Source: Neisseria lactamica
Lineage (GTDB): Bacteria > Pseudomonadota > Gammaproteobacteria > Burkholderiales > Neisseriaceae
Direction: 5' to 3'
DNA length: 5,605 bases
Assembly: GCA_001067655.1 (NCBI GenBank)
Contig: JUNU01000377.1
Coordinates: forward strand, 1-5,605
The notes below the pieces were generated by a model. The model worked only from the letters and a program-made list of their open reading frames with translations, had not been told where the DNA came from and did not search any database. This document shows, in pieces, positions 5,158-5,605 of the stretch. The position numbers and the translations under genes were made by a program. The first letter of the stretch is position 1, and each line of letters starts with the position of its first letter.

Positions 5158-5300
5158 GAACACTCCATTGTTTGTAAAAAAATCTTGAAGAGGAAACGGA
5201 TTAAAGCGGATATCGGCGGAAGCTGCTGTTGCATTACATCTGATATCCATATTTTTGTTTTTATTTTAAATACCAACACTTTATCCGATTAAATCGGGCG
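5158..5300 (-). promoter_or_regulatory. Long 5' leader of the dicarboxylate transporter gene
   Basis: The predicted transcript carries a leader of about 140 nt. It contains the inverted repeat GGATATC (5208-5214) and GATATCC (5242-5248), 7-bp arms around 27 nt. It also has a run of seven T on the minus strand shortly before the ribosome site. I recognise no riboswitch class. The hairpin does not cover the GGAG at 5163-5166. Confidence 0.35.
5285..5297. promoter_or_regulatory. Candidate operator palindrome at the transporter promoter
   Basis: CCGATT-A-AATCGG is a perfect 6+1+6 palindrome beginning 5 bp downstream of the -10 box, covering the expected transcription start. A dimeric regulator bound here would be expected to repress. 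The sequence does not match the FNR consensus, and I cannot name a regulator. Confidence 0.35.
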
Positions 5301-5302
5301 TG

Positions 5303-5331
5303 ATTATAGAGTAAGCACTCGTTATTAACAA
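5303..5331 (-). promoter_or_regulatory. Sigma70-type promoter of the dicarboxylate transporter gene
   Basis: On the minus strand, TTGTTA (5331-5326), a 17-bp spacer and a consensus TATAAT (5308-5303) make the strongest promoter in the window. Transcription should start near 5296. E. coli dcuB is activated by FNR and DcuR, but I see no good FNR box here, and the near-consensus boxes suggest that activation may not be needed. Confidence 0.7.
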
Positions 5332-5354
5332 TGTTTTACTGAAATTAAGACAGC

Positions 5355-5402
5355 AAAGGTCGCCTGAAAACGCCGAAACTCATTTTTCAGACGACCTTTT
5401 TT
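5355..5402. terminator. DUS inverted repeat with one degenerate arm
   Basis: The left arm (5355-5370) carries AGGTCGCCTGAA, one mismatch from the DUS. The right arm (5384-5399) holds an exact DUS on the minus strand (5386-5397). The stem has 15 of 16 pairs around a 13-nt loop and is followed on the plus strand by T at 5397-5402, so the terminator shape faces rightward. No plus-strand gene precedes it. It may insulate the transporter promoter from transcription coming from the right, or be only an uptake signal. Confidence 0.65.
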
Positions 5403-5554
5403 CAAGAGAATCTGTGCAACACAAGAATACCTAGCTTGGTTTGCAGACAAGGTTTTATGTTCATACAAGAATATATTTGATTTCTCTTAAACCGTCTTTC
5501 AATGAAATATCCTGCAATGCTCAATTCCCTATCTCAAGCTGCAACATCCCGATA
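5403..5554. other. Non-coding stretch, nothing recognised
   Basis: AT-rich sequence between the DUS hairpin and the CREE. The 9-bp ACAAGAATA occurs at 5421-5429 and 5465-5473. Only very short reading frames exist. One of 21 codons starts at 5502 and stops inside the CREE terminal repeat, and it lacks any support as a gene. Confidence 0.5.
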
Positions 5555-5605
5555 TATAGTGGATTAACAAAAATCAGGACAAGGCGACGAAGCCGCAGAC
5601 AGTAC
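5555..5605. repeat. Correia repeat enclosed element (CREE), partial, one end
   Basis: TATAGTGGATTAACAAAAATC followed by the CREE interior is a recognised Correia end; the element continues beyond the window. It is inverted relative to the copy at 1-50 and nearly identical to it, the two differing inside the terminal repeat. A TA precedes it (5553-5554), fitting the TA target preference. A leftward outward promoter would have TTGTCC as its -35 but only TATATA or TATATC as its -10, so I do not annotate one. Confidence 0.9.

Noticed and set aside
5158..5250. 31-residue N-terminal extension of the dicarboxylate transporter
   Set aside because: There is no ribosome site before the ATG at 5250, the extension is polar and not seen in Dcu proteins, and the ATG at 5157 has GGAG at good spacing.
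5335..5348. FNR-like box TTAAT-TTCA-GTAAA upstream of the transporter promoter
   Set aside because: It matches only about 7 of 10 half-site positions, and its centre is some 4 bp off the -41.5 position expected for class II activation at the predicted start.
5502..5567. 21-codon frame ending inside the CREE terminal repeat
   Set aside because: It is too short, has no ribosome site, and is preceded closely by an in-frame stop; a chance frame using the TAA within the Correia repeat.
1..5605. Search for CRISPR arrays, tRNA or rRNA genes, transposases, toxin-antitoxin pairs or phage genes
   Set aside because: No regularly spaced direct repeats, no tRNA-like cloverleaf motifs and no such protein signatures were seen. 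The repeated elements are all DUS or CREE copies.

Overview
The window looks like chromosomal DNA of a commensal Neisseria. The strongest evidence is the DNA uptake sequence (DUS). I count thirteen copies or one-mismatch copies of AGGTCGTCTGAA in 5.6 kb, nine of them exact. This is the 'GTCG' dialect reported for the mucosa/sicca group and related commensals, not the GCCGTCTGAA core of N. meningitidis and N. gonorrhoeae. Both ends of the window also run into Correia repeat enclosed elements (CREEs), a miniature repeat typical of the genus. The species call is an inference; I could not run a search.

Layout from left to right. Positions 1-50 are one end of a CREE, followed by a DUS hairpin that closes the trp operon. 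Positions 108-2150 hold three genes on the minus strand, read right to left: an unrecognised 111-residue protein, trpG (anthranilate synthase glutaminase subunit) and trpD (anthranilate phosphoribosyltransferase). A perfect 34-bp DUS palindrome lies between trpG and trpD. A divergent intergenic region (2151-2296) carries promoter-like sequences for both directions. On the plus strand follow a cupin_8/JmjC-like Fe(II)/2-oxoglutarate oxygenase (2297-3175), a DUS hairpin, about 210 bp with no confident gene, and a small exported four-cysteine protein (3436-3741). A cluster of three DUS copies separates this from a convergent minus-strand C4-dicarboxylate transporter of the DcuA/DcuB family (3820-5157), which has a good sigma70-type promoter at 5303-5331 and a leader of about 140 nt. 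Positions 5341-5605 contain another DUS hairpin, about 150 bp with nothing recognisable, and a second CREE end in inverted orientation to the first.

Functionally, trpG and trpD act at consecutive early steps of tryptophan synthesis: chorismate to anthranilate, then to phosphoribosylanthranilate. trpE, encoding TrpG's partner, is not in the window. The oxygenase, the exported small protein and the dicarboxylate transporter have no evident pathway link to trp or to each other. The segment reads as ordinary core genes separated by DUS hairpins and bounded by CREEs. I do not see a defence, mobile or otherwise new multi-gene system. The points most worth following are the unknown gene at the head of the trpGD unit, the substrate of the FIH-like oxygenase, and the non-coding DUS and CREE architecture.
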